NCBI RefSeq assembly: GCF_004923315.1
Contig: NZ_CP039648.1
Coordinates: 414,501 to 478,500, forward strand
DNA: 64,000 nucleotides
Reading direction: 5' to 3'
From: Azospirillum sp. TSA2s
GTDB taxonomy: Bacteria > Pseudomonadota > Alphaproteobacteria > Azospirillales > Azospirillaceae
Shown: one piece after another, positions 17,414 to 26,606 of the stretch
Position numbering within the stretch: position 1 is the first letter of the stretch
Layout of the letters: the number at the start of each line of letters is the position of its first letter
The notes under the pieces: generated by a model
Database searches by the model: none
Told to the model about the DNA's origin: nothing
What the model saw: the letters and a program-made list of their open reading frames with translations, nothing else
Translations under genes and position numbers: made by a program

Positions 17414-18231
17414 GGTTGTCCCATCAGTCCGGCCAATCGTTCGTGCAGGTCGCGCACCATCCGCTGGAACTCCGGCGAATAGGTGAGATCGCGGGTGCGC
17501 GGCCTTGGAAAAGGCACGCCGATCACACTGTCGACGCGCCCCGGTCCCGGCGAGAACAGGACGATCCGGTCGGCCAGAAAAGCCGCCTCCGCCATTGAAT
17601 GCGTCACCAGGACCATGGTCTTGCGGGTCGCGAGCCAGAGCGTCTGAAGCTCGATGTTCAAGGCCTCGCGGGAGATCGCGTCGAGTGCCGCGAAGGGCTC
17701 GTCCATCAGCAGCACATCGGGATCGTAGGACAGTGCCCGCGCAATGGCCACCCGCTGGCGCATGCCGCCGGAAATCTCGTGAGGCATCCGTGCGCCGATG
17801 TCGGCGGCACCGACCAGCGCCAGCATTGCCCGCGCGGCGGACAGCCGCTCCGTGCGCGGCAGCCGCCCACGCAAATCCAGCGGCAGCAGCACATTCTCCT
17901 CCACCGTCAGCCAGGGGAGCAGGGACGATTCCTGGAAAACAAGCCCCAATCGGGACCGGATCCCCTTCCGGCAGCGACCCTTGTCCCACAGAGAGCTTCC
18001 GGCGATGGCGATGGTCCCCGCAGTCGGTTCCAGCAGCCCGCCCATCATGCGCAGCAATGTGGTCTTGCCGCAGCCCGACGGTCCGAGAAATACGACGAAC
18101 TCGCCGTCGGCAATCGACAGGCTGCTGGGCAGGAGCGCCGGCGCCGTCCCGGCGCCGACATCGAAGGTCTTGCCGATCCCTGTCAAGGCGATCAGGGCCG
18201 GCCGCCCGCTGCTGCCGCCGATCCCGGTCAC
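17410..18231 (-). CDS. ABC transporter ATP-binding protein (SsuB/TauB type)
   Basis: ATPase of the same importer, 273 residues. Walker A GPSGCGKT is at 50-57, the Q-loop FQESSLLPW near 99-107, the signature SGGMRQR at 154-160 and Walker B VLLMDEPFA at 173-181, with the switch histidine in LVTHSM. The GTG at 18231 shares GTGA with the stop of the binding-protein gene, so all three genes are translationally coupled. The longer upstream frame has no family similarity. Confidence 0.9.
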   Translation of the reverse strand: MTGIGGSSGRPALIALTGIGKTFDVGAGTAPALLPSSLSIADGEFVVFLGPSGCGKTTLLRMMGGLLEPTAGTIAIAGSSLWDKGRCRKGIRSRLGLVFQESSLLPWLTVEENVLLPLDLRGRLPRTERLSAARAMLALVGAADIGARMPHEISGGMRQRVAIARALSYDPDVLLMDEPFAALDAISREALNIELQTLWLATRKTMVLVTHSMAEAAFLADRIVLFSPGPGRVDSVIGVPFPRPRTRDLTYSPEFQRMVRDLHERLAGLMGQP

Positions 18232-19250
18232 AGCGCGTCGATGAACCGGTTGGTGTAAAGTTCCTCCTGCTTCAGGTTGGGCGGCGCGAACCCGCAGGAA
18301 ACCATGAGGTCGTAGGCGCTTTGCCAGCGCTCCGGCACGTTGCGCAGAAGGTTTTGCCGGCCGTCCGCCAGCAGGAAGGCGATGTTCTCCTTGTAAATGG
18401 CGGCGGCAAGCTCCTGATTCCGGGCTTCGGCCATGTCGTAGCGCTCCATGGCCTTCAGTGCATCGGCGATGGCGACCTTGCCGTCGACCAGGTCGAGCAG
18501 TGCGGTGCGGACGGCCCGAAGATAGCGCTGGATCAACGGCTGATGCCGCTCGATCACGTCGCGTTTGCCGGAGTAGCAGAAGCCCGGCGTCGGGGCGACC
18601 GTGTCCGTGTTCCATAGGTGAACGGGCTGGCCGCTCTTCCGCAATGCGACCGCGATGCTGGCAGTCACGAGATAGGCGTCGATCCGGCCCTGGCGGATCA
18701 GATCGACCCCAGCCGGCGAGTTGCCCACGACCACCCGCTGGACGCCGGCGCGATCCACGCCGCGGGCGGCCAGCATGATGTCGAGCAGCGTTTCCGTGGT
18801 GCCGCCGACCGATTGGATGCCGACGGTCCGGTTCGCCATGTCCTGCGGCCCGGTCACCGGCTTGTCCTGCAAGCTCACCACGAACCAGGGAGACGTCTGC
18901 TGTACCGTGCCGATGGCGACGAGATCACGGCCCGCCGGCTGCCCGCTTGCCCGGATGTGATCGACGGCCCCGATGCGGGCGAGCGTTGCGTTCCCGCCCA
19001 GAACCTGCTGCAACGCCATGGAGGAGCCGCGGCCTTCCTCGATACCGACCCGCAGCCCTTCCCGCTCGAAATATCCGGCGGCCTGCGTGAACAGGACATC
19101 GATGAAGGCCAGGATGAACTGATTGGGCAGCACGATGGACAGGCCATCCTGGGCCTGTGCCCCCAGTGGCCTTACCGTGGCCAGGAACATGCCCGCCGCA
19201 GAGGCCGCCAGCACAGTCCGTCGCTTCACCGTCATGGTCAATTCCATCAT
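18228..19250 (-). CDS. ABC transporter substrate-binding protein (NMT1/SsuA-like)
   Basis: Periplasmic binding protein, about 340 residues, with an N-terminal export signal containing KRRTVLAASAAGMFLA, possibly a Tat signal with twin arginines. The mature region has the two-lobe NMT1/THI5-like layout: AAGYFEREGLRVGIEEG in lobe one and VGIQSVGGTTETLLDIMLAARG in lobe two. Homologues bind aliphatic sulfonates, taurine, nitrate or pyrimidine precursors, so substrate is open. Start at 19250 is provisional because an ATG five codons on has a slightly better upstream GGA. The position facing the hydratase operon suggests a nitrogen or sulfur compound. Confidence 0.82.
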   Translation of the reverse strand: MMELTMTVKRRTVLAASAAGMFLATVRPLGAQAQDGLSIVLPNQFILAFIDVLFTQAAGYFEREGLRVGIEEGRGSSMALQQVLGGNATLARIGAVDHIRASGQPAGRDLVAIGTVQQTSPWFVVSLQDKPVTGPQDMANRTVGIQSVGGTTETLLDIMLAARGVDRAGVQRVVVGNSPAGVDLIRQGRIDAYLVTASIAVALRKSGQPVHLWNTDTVAPTPGFCYSGKRDVIERHQPLIQRYLRAVRTALLDLVDGKVAIADALKAMERYDMAEARNQELAAAIYKENIAFLLADGRQNLLRNVPERWQSAYDLMVSCGFAPPNLKQEELYTNRFIDAL

Positions 19251-19381
19251 TCAAATCAAAGGCAACGGGCCTGCCACATATCCGTCGGGAGCCCGATGGA
19301 ATTTGCATACGACGGAATATTGCGGAGCTTCGGCCTGATTGCCAAGCTCCTTCGGAAGCATGGGAACCATGGCGCTGATGC

Positions 19382-19415
19382 GCGTAAAGGGGCAGTGGCC
19401 TTTACAACGCTTTAC
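19382..19415. promoter_or_regulatory. GTAAAGG/CCTTTAC inverted repeat
   Basis: GTAAAGG at 19384-19390 is repeated in inverse at 19399-19405, followed by another GCTTTAC half at 19409-19415. It sits in the 227-base gap between the divergent ABC binding-protein gene and the 19478 gene, about 63 bases before the latter's start. A regulator site is plausible; the regulator is unknown. Confidence 0.4.
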
Positions 19416-19477
19416 TCGCTTACGGGCCGCCGCCCGGCCACACTCTCCTCAGAACAACACAGACAGGAGCAGGGGCC

Positions 19478-19915
19478 ATGGCTCACCTTTCCGCCCATGA
19501 CGATGGTGCGTCGTCGATGTCGTCGCACCAGCGGTGGCCCGAAGCCGAAGCCTTCGTGATGCAACCGCACGCATTCGGCGAGTTGGAGATCAACACCTAC
19601 GTCTCCTACGTCAGGACTCTCGTCAACGCCGTCACTTCCATCCGGTTGGCTTCGGACGCCCGGCGGCGCTGGACTGAACGCAATGGTGCGGCCTGCCCCG
19701 ACGCGGAGAAGATGTCCCAGCTGATCGAGGCCGAGATGGACCGCGCCGACGACATGGCGCACCGCATCGTCGAACTGGTGGCGTCCGTGCGCGCGGCGTC
19801 CGCCCCGCCGTCGCCTTCCAAGCGCGCCAATGCGGCTCCGATCTCCGCCTTCCGCTCGGCCCCGGGGCTGAGGACGGTGCAAAGTGACAGGCAGGTCCGG
19901 GTCCGGCATGGCTGA
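19478..19915 (+). CDS. Hypothetical protein
   Basis: 145-residue soluble protein preceded by a good ribosome site (CAGGAG). Residues 30-90 look helical and charged (EINTYVSYVRTLVNAVTSIRLASDARRRW and SQLIEAEMDRADDMAHRIVELVASV), suggesting a coiled or helical-bundle core. The tail is rich in alanine, proline and serine. No family is recognised. It ends about 120 bases before the old-yellow-enzyme-like gene and may share its transcript. Confidence 0.6.
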   Translation: MAHLSAHDDGASSMSSHQRWPEAEAFVMQPHAFGELEINTYVSYVRTLVNAVTSIRLASDARRRWTERNGAACPDAEKMSQLIEAEMDRADDMAHRIVELVASVRAASAPPSPSKRANAAPISAFRSAPGLRTVQSDRQVRVRHG

Positions 19916-20031
19916 GATTGGCAGGGCTGAGCTTGGCAAGGTGGAGTTCAATTGGCCTGTGTTCGGCGTGATTGAAGCTCCGGCGTCCGGCCGCGCTGCG
20001 ATGCGGATTTGATCCGGTGGAAGGTACCGGA

Positions 20032-20931
20032 ATGGAAAAGCTTTTTCTCCCAGTCAACATCGGTGCGCTCGATCTCGCCCATCGGGTCGTCATATCGGCG
20101 GCGACCGATCGCAGGCGGATCGGAGAGAGCCACTCGGCGGCCTATTGCGGCGCCTGCGTCCGGCATGTCTCGCCCGGTGGGCTGGTCATAACGCCTCCTG
20201 TCGCGGTTTCCGCAACGGCGGCGTCGGCCTCCGTGCCGGATGGGTTCGACACGCCTGGGACGGCTGCGATCTGGGCTGCGGCGATCAGCCTGGCCCATGC
20301 CAGGAAAGCCAAGGTGGTGGCGCGGCTGTGCCACCCGGGATATGCCCCTTTTCGGGCCGCCACCCTGCCCGGCACCTGCATCGACGAGGTCATCGCGGGT
20401 TTCCGCCGCGCGGCGGAGCGGGCCAGGCACCTTGGGTTCGATGGCGTGGAACTCGACGCGGCCGACGGCTCGCTTCCCGACCAGTTTCTTCAGGACGGGG
20501 TGAACCGGCGGACGGACCGGTATGGCGGCTCCATCCAGAACCGGTTGAACTTCCTCTGCGAGCTTGTCGATGCGGTAACCGGCGTCTGGACGGCGGAGCG
20601 GGTCGGTGTCCGCCTGTCGCCGTTCGGCCAATTCCGCGGCATGTCGGATTCGGATCCCGTCACGCTGTTCACCATGCTTCTGACGACGTTGGCCGGGCAG
20701 GAGCTTCCCTTCGTACACCTTGTCCGCACCGCTGCGGATGGGGCTCCGCTCGGCCATCTGCCCTATGAGGATCGCAGCGCCGCCGCCCGGATTCGTGCGG
20801 CCTTTCCCTCCGCGATCATCGTCTCCGGTGACTTCACCCGGCGGCGCGCGGTGGAACTGGTGAGAAGCCGCTGGGCCGACGCCATCGGGGTCGAAGCCGG
20901 CATGGTGGAAGATGGCGCCGATGGTCGTTGA
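20032..20931 (+). CDS. Divergent old yellow enzyme-like protein
   Basis: 299-residue relative of FMN-dependent old yellow enzymes, which usually have about 360. The start KLFLPVNIGALDLAHRVVISAATD and the barrel motif DQFLQDGVNRRTDRYGGSIQNRLNFL followed by RVGVRLSPFG are unmistakable. However, the substrate-binding H-x-x-N pair, normally in a VE(I/L)HxANGYL segment, is replaced by LDAADGSL. The C-terminal FMN-phosphate motif (GRPFIANPDL) is missing, and the central region around LCHPGYAPF is compressed. It is either catalytically altered or decaying. The ATG at 20032 begins at the conserved N-terminus. No ribosome site is strong. Confidence 0.7.
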   Translation: MEKLFLPVNIGALDLAHRVVISAATDRRRIGESHSAAYCGACVRHVSPGGLVITPPVAVSATAASASVPDGFDTPGTAAIWAAAISLAHARKAKVVARLCHPGYAPFRAATLPGTCIDEVIAGFRRAAERARHLGFDGVELDAADGSLPDQFLQDGVNRRTDRYGGSIQNRLNFLCELVDAVTGVWTAERVGVRLSPFGQFRGMSDSDPVTLFTMLLTTLAGQELPFVHLVRTAADGAPLGHLPYEDRSAAARIRAAFPSAIIVSGDFTRRRAVELVRSRWADAIGVEAGMVEDGADGR

Positions 20932-21206
20932 TGGCCGGTGCGCACGCGTCCTGCTGCGCCGTCCCACGCCACGTTATGATGCGTTGACCTATGGTATAGC
21001 ATACGTATGATGATGAGGTCTTATGTATGCTTAGCGCTGGGAAATGACGCTTTCTTTTGCCTTCGATGACCTGATGAAGACGGAGCCGCGCCGGAGGTTG
21101 TGTCACCGCTTTGCTGTTGGCGGGGCGGTGGGCGCGACCTTTGGCTGACACGCCTGTTTCCCACCGTTCCGTCGTTTCCCGGCCGCCGTCCGTGACAGGT
21201 CCCGCC

Positions 21207-23996
21207 ATGGAGCAGAACGAGGTCGGCTTCGGACCCTTCCGCTTTTCCCCGATGCGCGGGCTGCTCAAGGACGGTGTCGCCGTCAAGGTGGGGAGCCGGC
21301 CCCTGGCCATCCTCGCCCTGCTCCTGGAACAGGCCGGAGCGGTCGTCAGCAACCGCGACATCATGGCCCGCGTCTGGCCGGGCTTGTTCGTCGAGGAGGC
21401 GAACATCCGCGTTCACATCGGCTCCTTGCGGAAGCTGCTGGGCAAGAACGACTTTGGCACGGACTACATCGAGAACATCCCGGCACAGGGCTACCGGTTC
21501 GTCGGGACCATCCGGACGCCCTTCCCGCAGGAGGCCGCGGAGGGGGCCGTCTTGCAGCCGTCAGCACCGCCTGCCGACCTTTCGACCCTCTTGCCCCGCA
21601 ACATCGACCGGCTGATCGGGCGCGACGAGACGATCGACGACATCGTGCGAAAGTTGGCGGAGAAGAGCTTCGTCACCATCACCGGCGTCGGTGGAATCGG
21701 GAAGACGAGCGTCGCCATCGAAGTGGCGCAGGTTTCGGCGAGCAGCCACCGGGACGGCATCCATTTCGTGGATCTGAGCACGCTGTCGGACCCGACGCTG
21801 GTGTGCGCCACCATCGCCCAGGTGATGAAGCTGCCCGGTGGCGGCAAGGGTTCCCTGGACGGGTTCCTCGGGGCGGTCAGGGGATTGGATGCCCTGCTGA
21901 TCCTCGACAACTGCGAGCATCTGATCGAAGAGGTCGCCATCGTCGTCGAGGGCATTCTGGCGACGGCTCTCGACATCGACATCCTGGTGACCAGCCGCGA
22001 GATCCTGCGTGCTCAGGGCGAGTGGGTTTACCGCCTGCCGCCCTTGCCCGTTCCGCCGGGGCGGGAACACACGCTGACCGCCGAGCGGGCGCTGACTTAC
22101 CCGGCGGTGGAGCTGTTCGTCGAACGGGTGTCGTCCGGGGATAGCATGTTCCGCCTGTCGGACGCGGACGCGCCGGTCGCCGCGGAGCTGTGCAGCCATC
22201 TGGACGGTGTTCCGCTCGCGCTGGAATTGGCGGCGGCCCGAGTTCCCCTGCTGGGCATCCATGGTCTGGCGGCGAGCCTGGACCGGGCCTTCGACGTTCT
22301 GCGCGGCGGACGTCGCACCGCGCTGCCCCGTCACCAGACCCTTAGGGCCACGCTGGAGTGGAGCCACCGCCTGCTGGACGAGCGCGAACGCATTGTCCTG
22401 CGCCGGCTTTCCGTCATCCGCGGGTCCTTCACCGGCGACCTCGCCATCGGCGTGGCGGCTTTCGGAGCGATTTCGGAGGAGGACGTCGTCGAGGGTATAT
22501 CGGAGCTGTCGAAGAAGTCGCTCCTGTCCGTCGAGCACCGGCAGCAGAGCGTACAATTCCGCTTGCTCGAAACCACGCGCCAATATGCGGCGGAACGGCT
22601 TCAGGAAAGCGGCGAGGCTGACGTGGTCTGCCGCAATCTGGCGCGGCATCTCTGCCGGATGCTGGCCGGGTCGCAGTCGACGAACACGGTGGCCTGGAAC
22701 GTCGTGTACGGGACCCGGGTGGACGATGTTCGCAGCTCGCTGGAATGGTCCCTGTCGTCTTCCGGCGATCTGGCGACCGCCGTCGACCTGACCGTCGCGT
22801 CGGCGCCGATGTGGTTCCAGCTGTCGCTGACCGATGAATTCCGTCGGCGCGCCGAGACGGTGCTGCAGTCTGTCCGGCGACAACCGGAACCGGACTTGCG
22901 GTCCGAGATGTCGATCACGGCGCATCTGGGTCCGGCGCTCTGGAACTCGCTCGGCCCGGCGCCGGAGGTCAAGGCCGTGCTCCTGCGTGGACTTCAGCTT
23001 TCGCAGCAGTTCGGCAATGTCGGATACCAGCGCCGCGCCCTTTGGGGGCTGTGGCTCTACTATCTGGCCCTCGAGAAGGACCATGAAGCGCTGGAGGCCG
23101 CAGAGCGCTTCGGCCAACTCCTGGGAACGCCCGCCGATCCCGGCGCGGAGTCCATGCATCAGCGCATGATGGCGCTCGGCCTCCTAACCGTGGGCGAGTT
23201 CGACCGTGCACGCGGCTTCGCCGAGCGGTGCCTGAGTGCCCCGACCCCGACCACCGGATCGAGCCTGCGGGGCTACCAGTTCGAACAGCGGATCGTCTCC
23301 CACACCCATATGGCGCGCATATCCTGGATCCAGGGCCATCCGGACCGGGCGCGGGAGGCCATGCACGAGGCGGTGGAGCAAGCGCTGGCCTCCGGCCATA
23401 CGCTATCCCTGTGCTTCGCCTTGTCGCTCGGCGCCTGCCCGGTGGCCTTCTGGTGCGGGGACTACGATCTTACGGCGCGCTATGCCAACCTGCTGGTCGA
23501 AAAGACCGACGAAGGCTCCTTGTTCGTCTGGCGCACCTATGGGCTGTGTTATCAGCTGGCGCTGGAGGCGCGGCAGGGGGCTGATGACCAGCTTGCGGCA
23601 CTCCGCCGGTCTTCGCGGTTCGCCGAGGTGTACCGGAACAAACGCATTCGGATGCTCGCGACCGTCGCGCCGCGTCTGATCCCGCCGGCGATCCTGGATG
23701 AAGCGAGCGACGGCGCGACCAATTGGGCGACGGCCGAACTGCTCCGCCTGAAATCGGAAAACGCCGGCGGAGCGGAGACGGCGGAGAGCCTGCTGCGGCA
23801 ATCGATGGAGATCGCCGGCGCACAAGGGGCCCGGTCCTGGAGTCTGCGGACGGCGATGAGCATGGCCAGGCGATCCATGGGGACAGAACGTCAACAGGAT
23901 GCCGCGTCGACCCTTTCGTCCGTCTACGGCACTTTCGCCGGGGGGCACGATACTCCCGACCTCCGGGACGCCGCGGCACTTCTGGACCGGCTGTAG
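21207..23996 (+). CDS. Winged-helix regulator with NB-ARC-like ATPase and TPR-like region
   Basis: Large transcription regulator, 929 residues. Residues 7-100 form an OmpR/PhoB-type winged helix (SRPLAILALLLEQAGAVVSNRDIMARVWPG, ending ENIPAQGYRFVG). The ATPase module has Walker A GVGGIGKT at 160-167 and Walker B LDALLILDNCEHL at 227-239, with VTSREILRAQGEWVYRLPPL typical of AfsR/MalT-like STAND proteins. The rest is helical repeats. ATG at 21207 is chosen as the start of the winged helix. STAND regulators bind a ligand through the repeats and act on a local promoter. It precedes an AraC regulator and may control nearby redox genes. Confidence 0.83.
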   Translation: MEQNEVGFGPFRFSPMRGLLKDGVAVKVGSRPLAILALLLEQAGAVVSNRDIMARVWPGLFVEEANIRVHIGSLRKLLGKNDFGTDYIENIPAQGYRFVGTIRTPFPQEAAEGAVLQPSAPPADLSTLLPRNIDRLIGRDETIDDIVRKLAEKSFVTITGVGGIGKTSVAIEVAQVSASSHRDGIHFVDLSTLSDPTLVCATIAQVMKLPGGGKGSLDGFLGAVRGLDALLILDNCEHLIEEVAIVVEGILATALDIDILVTSREILRAQGEWVYRLPPLPVPPGREHTLTAERALTYPAVELFVERVSSGDSMFRLSDADAPVAAELCSHLDGVPLALELAAARVPLLGIHGLAASLDRAFDVLRGGRRTALPRHQTLRATLEWSHRLLDERERIVLRRLSVIRGSFTGDLAIGVAAFGAISEEDVVEGISELSKKSLLSVEHRQQSVQFRLLETTRQYAAERLQESGEADVVCRNLARHLCRMLAGSQSTNTVAWNVVYGTRVDDVRSSLEWSLSSSGDLATAVDLTVASAPMWFQLSLTDEFRRRAETVLQSVRRQPEPDLRSEMSITAHLGPALWNSLGPAPEVKAVLLRGLQLSQQFGNVGYQRRALWGLWLYYLALEKDHEALEAAERFGQLLGTPADPGAESMHQRMMALGLLTVGEFDRARGFAERCLSAPTPTTGSSLRGYQFEQRIVSHTHMARISWIQGHPDRAREAMHEAVEQALASGHTLSLCFALSLGACPVAFWCGDYDLTARYANLLVEKTDEGSLFVWRTYGLCYQLALEARQGADDQLAALRRSSRFAEVYRNKRIRMLATVAPRLIPPAILDEASDGATNWATAELLRLKSENAGGAETAESLLRQSMEIAGAQGARSWSLRTAMSMARRSMGTERQQDAASTLSSVYGTFAGGHDTPDLRDAAALLDRL

Positions 23997-24035
23997 ACGC
24001 TCTTCCGTTCCGGGGAGCCATCCGGCCGGTCATCG

Positions 24036-24051
24036 ATACCTGAGTATGGGT
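24036..24051 (+). promoter_or_regulatory. Repeated dyad site, copy 1 (ACCT-N6-RGNT)
   Basis: ATACCTGAGTATGGGT, 60 bases before the AraC gene start. It is one of five sites fitting AT-ACCT-R-N-R-K-AT-R-G-N-T, all in gene-free DNA before transcription units between 24 and 35.6 kb. Confidence 0.6.
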
Positions 24052-24111
24052 TTCCGCACACCCAGGCCTCCGGCACTGTCGTCGTCAAGATGACCTGAGC
24101 AGGAGATCGAT

Positions 24112-24747
24112 ATGGATATGGCTGCTTCCGAGACCTTGCGCCGTGTTCCGGCGTTGGCGGCTCCGGCGTCAGTCGGCCGGGCGCGGGATGACGGCGACAG
24201 GCTGACGGCTGCGGCCGATTGGCTGTTGCGGGTGGCGAACGACATGCTGGCGCCGGATCGGCAATCGGTGGAGCATTGCCTGTCGCTGGCCCTCGCCCGG
24301 CTGCAACGCACCGGCGATGAGCATCGTCATGACCGTGACGTGCCGGACGATGCCGGCCATAAGACCAGACTGGCGAAAACCGAACTGGCGAAGGCCGGGC
24401 TTGCGGCTTGGCAGGTGCGGCGGGTTACCACCTACATCGACGACCATCTCGCCAGTTCCATCCGCAACCGGGATCTGGCGGCGGCGGCGAAGCTCAGTTG
24501 CGGATATTTCTGTCAGGCCTTCAAGGACAGCTTCGGCTGCCCGCCGCATGCCTACATCGTGCGCCGGCGGGTGGAACGGGCGAAGGAACTGTTGGAAACC
24601 ACGACCACGCCGTTGTCGCAGATCGCGCTCGACTGTGGCTTCTCGGACCAGTCGCATTTCTCGCGCATCTTCCGCCGCGTTGCCGGTGAAGCCCCCCGGC
24701 TGTGGCGCCACAAGCATTGGATCGACGGGGTCGCTGAAGAACAGTGA
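24112..24747 (+). CDS. AraC-family regulator
   Basis: 211-residue regulator with the AraC double helix-turn-helix at the C-terminus (about 105-205): DLAAAAKLSCGYFCQAFKDSFG as the first HTH and LSQIALDCGFSDQSHFSRIFRR as the second. The N-terminal 100 residues are short and lack a cupin, so no ligand pocket is obvious. AGGAG lies seven bases before the ATG. Copy 1 of the repeated site is in its promoter region. Target genes may include the CMD, SDR and MFS genes next to it. Confidence 0.88.
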   Translation: MDMAASETLRRVPALAAPASVGRARDDGDRLTAAADWLLRVANDMLAPDRQSVEHCLSLALARLQRTGDEHRHDRDVPDDAGHKTRLAKTELAKAGLAAWQVRRVTTYIDDHLASSIRNRDLAAAAKLSCGYFCQAFKDSFGCPPHAYIVRRRVERAKELLETTTTPLSQIALDCGFSDQSHFSRIFRRVAGEAPRLWRHKHWIDGVAEEQ

Positions 24748-24823
24748 CGGAGTTTTTCCGCGCGGAAAGCCTTGCGGATGGAGGGTGGCGGCGGCCCGAC
24801 GGCCCGTCTCCGCCGCCGTTGGT

Positions 24824-25162
24824 TCAGCCGTGCGCGGCGTAGGCGTCCATCACGCGGGTGGAATAAACCAGCGCCGCCCCGGCGTTCAGCGCGACGGCGA
24901 CGCCCAGCGCCTCGGCGATCTCCTCCTGGGTGGCGCCGTGTTTGATCGCCGCTTCGGTATGGACGGCGATACAGCCGTCGCAGCGGATGCTGACGGCGAC
25001 CGCCAGCGCGATCAGTTCCCGCACCTTGGCACCCAGGAGGTCCTTCTTCTGGCCGGCGGCGCTGAGCCCGGCATAGCCCTTCACCGTGTCGGGGCTGAGC
25101 TTGGCGATCTCGCCGACGCCGGTGAGAACCTGCTGACGGTATTCGTTCCAGTTGAGCATCAT
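24824..25162 (-). CDS. Carboxymuconolactone decarboxylase / AhpD-like protein
   Basis: 112-residue protein of the CMD family, all-helical. The alkylhydroperoxidase core is seen as KVRELIALAVAVSIRCDGCIAVHTEAAIKHGATQEEIAEALGVA, with a CxxC pair in RCDGC and the downstream histidine, as in AhpD-type peroxidases. A GGAG ribosome site lies ten bases upstream of the ATG at 25162. It converges with the AraC gene and diverges from the GlxA-like gene. Likely role is detoxification of reactive carbonyl or peroxide species; decarboxylation is less likely given the CxxC. Confidence 0.86.
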   Translation of the reverse strand: MMLNWNEYRQQVLTGVGEIAKLSPDTVKGYAGLSAAGQKKDLLGAKVRELIALAVAVSIRCDGCIAVHTEAAIKHGATQEEIAEALGVAVALNAGAALVYSTRVMDAYAAHG

Positions 25163-25477
25163 GGTCGTGTCTCCTGAGAGTTCCGGTCCCGCTGCCGCAG
25201 GTGCCGGTTGGTGGGGCCACGCTACGTCCCGGTGCAGGCGCGATATAGAAGGATGCGCCCGTCTTTGGGACGCCGTTCCGGGCGCCTTACCCGGCCCTGC
25301 CGATCGCCGCGGCCTCTTCGCCAACGAATGCAGCTAGGATGTCCGGAATCGTGGCATATTTGACATTTCAGCCAACAAGAAGCCCGCATAGTCTGAGCAT
25401 CGGCACCGCATCCACAGGCTTGCGGTTTGAGGGCGAGACAAGGTTGAAGAGTTGAGGCTGGAGAGGCAGGGCGGAAC

Positions 25478-26431
25478 ATGCTCACCATCGGGTTCGTGGT
25501 GTTCGACGATTTCCAGGTGATGGGAATGGCTGCGTTGTCGGCGTTCGAGATGGCGAATCTCGTGCTTGGCCGGCCGGCCTATCAGGTCCATGTCCTGTCG
25601 GAACAGGGCGGACCGGTGCGCAACTCGCTGGGATTTGCCGTTGAAACCCGGCCCTTCGGAGAGGGCTTTTTCGACACGACCGTCACCATCGGCTCGCTGC
25701 GGGTCAAGCCGTCCACCCCCGGCCTGCTGGCCTACCTGCGCGAGGCGGCATGCACGTCGCGTCGGGTCGCCGGCATCTGCACCGGGGCTTATGTGCTGGC
25801 GGAGGCCGGGCTTCTCGACGGACGCCGCGCCACCACCCATTGGAGCCATGCCCGCACGCTCCAACGCCTCTACCCCAATGTGAAGGTGGAGGAGGACCGC
25901 ATCTTCAGCGTCGACGGCAATGTCTGGACTTCTGCCGGGATGACCGCCGGCCTCGACCTTGCCATGGCGCTGGTCGAGGACGACTTCGGCGCCGAGGTCG
26001 CCAAGGCGGTGGCGCGCAAGCTGGTGGTTTATCTGCGCCGGCCCGGCGGGCAGTCGCAATTCTCCGCCCTGCTGGAGCTGGAGCCGCGCTCCGACCGCGT
26101 GCGGCGGGCATTGGTCCATGCCAAAGAAAACCTGAGGAACGAGTTGTCGGTGGAGGAGCTGGCGGAGGAGGCGAACCTCAGCCCGCGCCAGTTCAGCCGC
26201 CTGTTCCGCCAGGAAACCGGCCAGACGCCGGCCAAGGCGGTGGAGCATCTGCGGCTGGAGGCGGCGCGCGTCATGATGGAGGAGGGCCGCCATTCGATGG
26301 ACGTCATCGCCCGCGAAACCGGTTTCGCCGACCGCGAGCGCATGCGCCGCGCCTTCCTGCGCGCTTACGGCCAGCCGCCGCAGGTGATCCGCCGGTCGGT
26401 GGAGAGCGGGCGCCTGTCGGCGGTGGAGTAG
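25478..26431 (+). CDS. GlxA-family AraC regulator (DJ-1/PfpI plus HTH)
   Basis: 317-residue regulator with an N-terminal class I glutamine amidotransferase-like (DJ-1/PfpI) domain and a C-terminal AraC HTH. The sensor domain begins IGFVVFDDFQVMGMAALSAFE and has the nucleophile-elbow region VAGICTGAYVLAEAGLLDGRRATTHW with a cysteine. The DNA-binding part reads LSVEELAEEANLSPRQFSRLFRQETG and then MDVIARETGFADRERMRRAFLRAYG. Members activate catabolic operons in response to small metabolites. It is 176 bases upstream of the SDR gene and diverges from the CMD gene. The 315-base gap before it holds no other gene. Confidence 0.9.
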   Translation: MLTIGFVVFDDFQVMGMAALSAFEMANLVLGRPAYQVHVLSEQGGPVRNSLGFAVETRPFGEGFFDTTVTIGSLRVKPSTPGLLAYLREAACTSRRVAGICTGAYVLAEAGLLDGRRATTHWSHARTLQRLYPNVKVEEDRIFSVDGNVWTSAGMTAGLDLAMALVEDDFGAEVAKAVARKLVVYLRRPGGQSQFSALLELEPRSDRVRRALVHAKENLRNELSVEELAEEANLSPRQFSRLFRQETGQTPAKAVEHLRLEAARVMMEEGRHSMDVIARETGFADRERMRRAFLRAYGQPPQVIRRSVESGRLSAVE

Positions 26432-26468
26432 CCGGCGTTCGGGCGACAGTCCCCAGGCTTGCCCGTTA

Positions 26469-26484
26469 ATACCTAGATATGGCT
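26469..26484 (+). promoter_or_regulatory. Repeated dyad site, copy 2
   Basis: ATACCTAGATATGGCT, 123 bases upstream of the SDR start. It matches all fixed positions of the five-copy consensus. Confidence 0.6.
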
Positions 26485-26606
26485 CCCGCAATACTGCGGG
26501 TGCGGTAGATTTTCACATCACCAGAGACCGCGTTTTCGCGGGGAATATTTCAGTTCCCCCGACGCTTTCGCTCGTTCAACCTTCTCGCAAGGACGGATAT
26601 TCAGCC

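Noticed and set aside
20985..21002. ACCTATGGTATAGC as a sixth copy of the repeated site
   Set aside because: The spacing between the half-sites is one base longer and several fixed positions do not match.
25360..25392. TTGACA and CATAGT as a promoter for the GlxA-like gene
   Set aside because: The spacing is 21 bases, too long for a standard promoter; kept out of the feature list.
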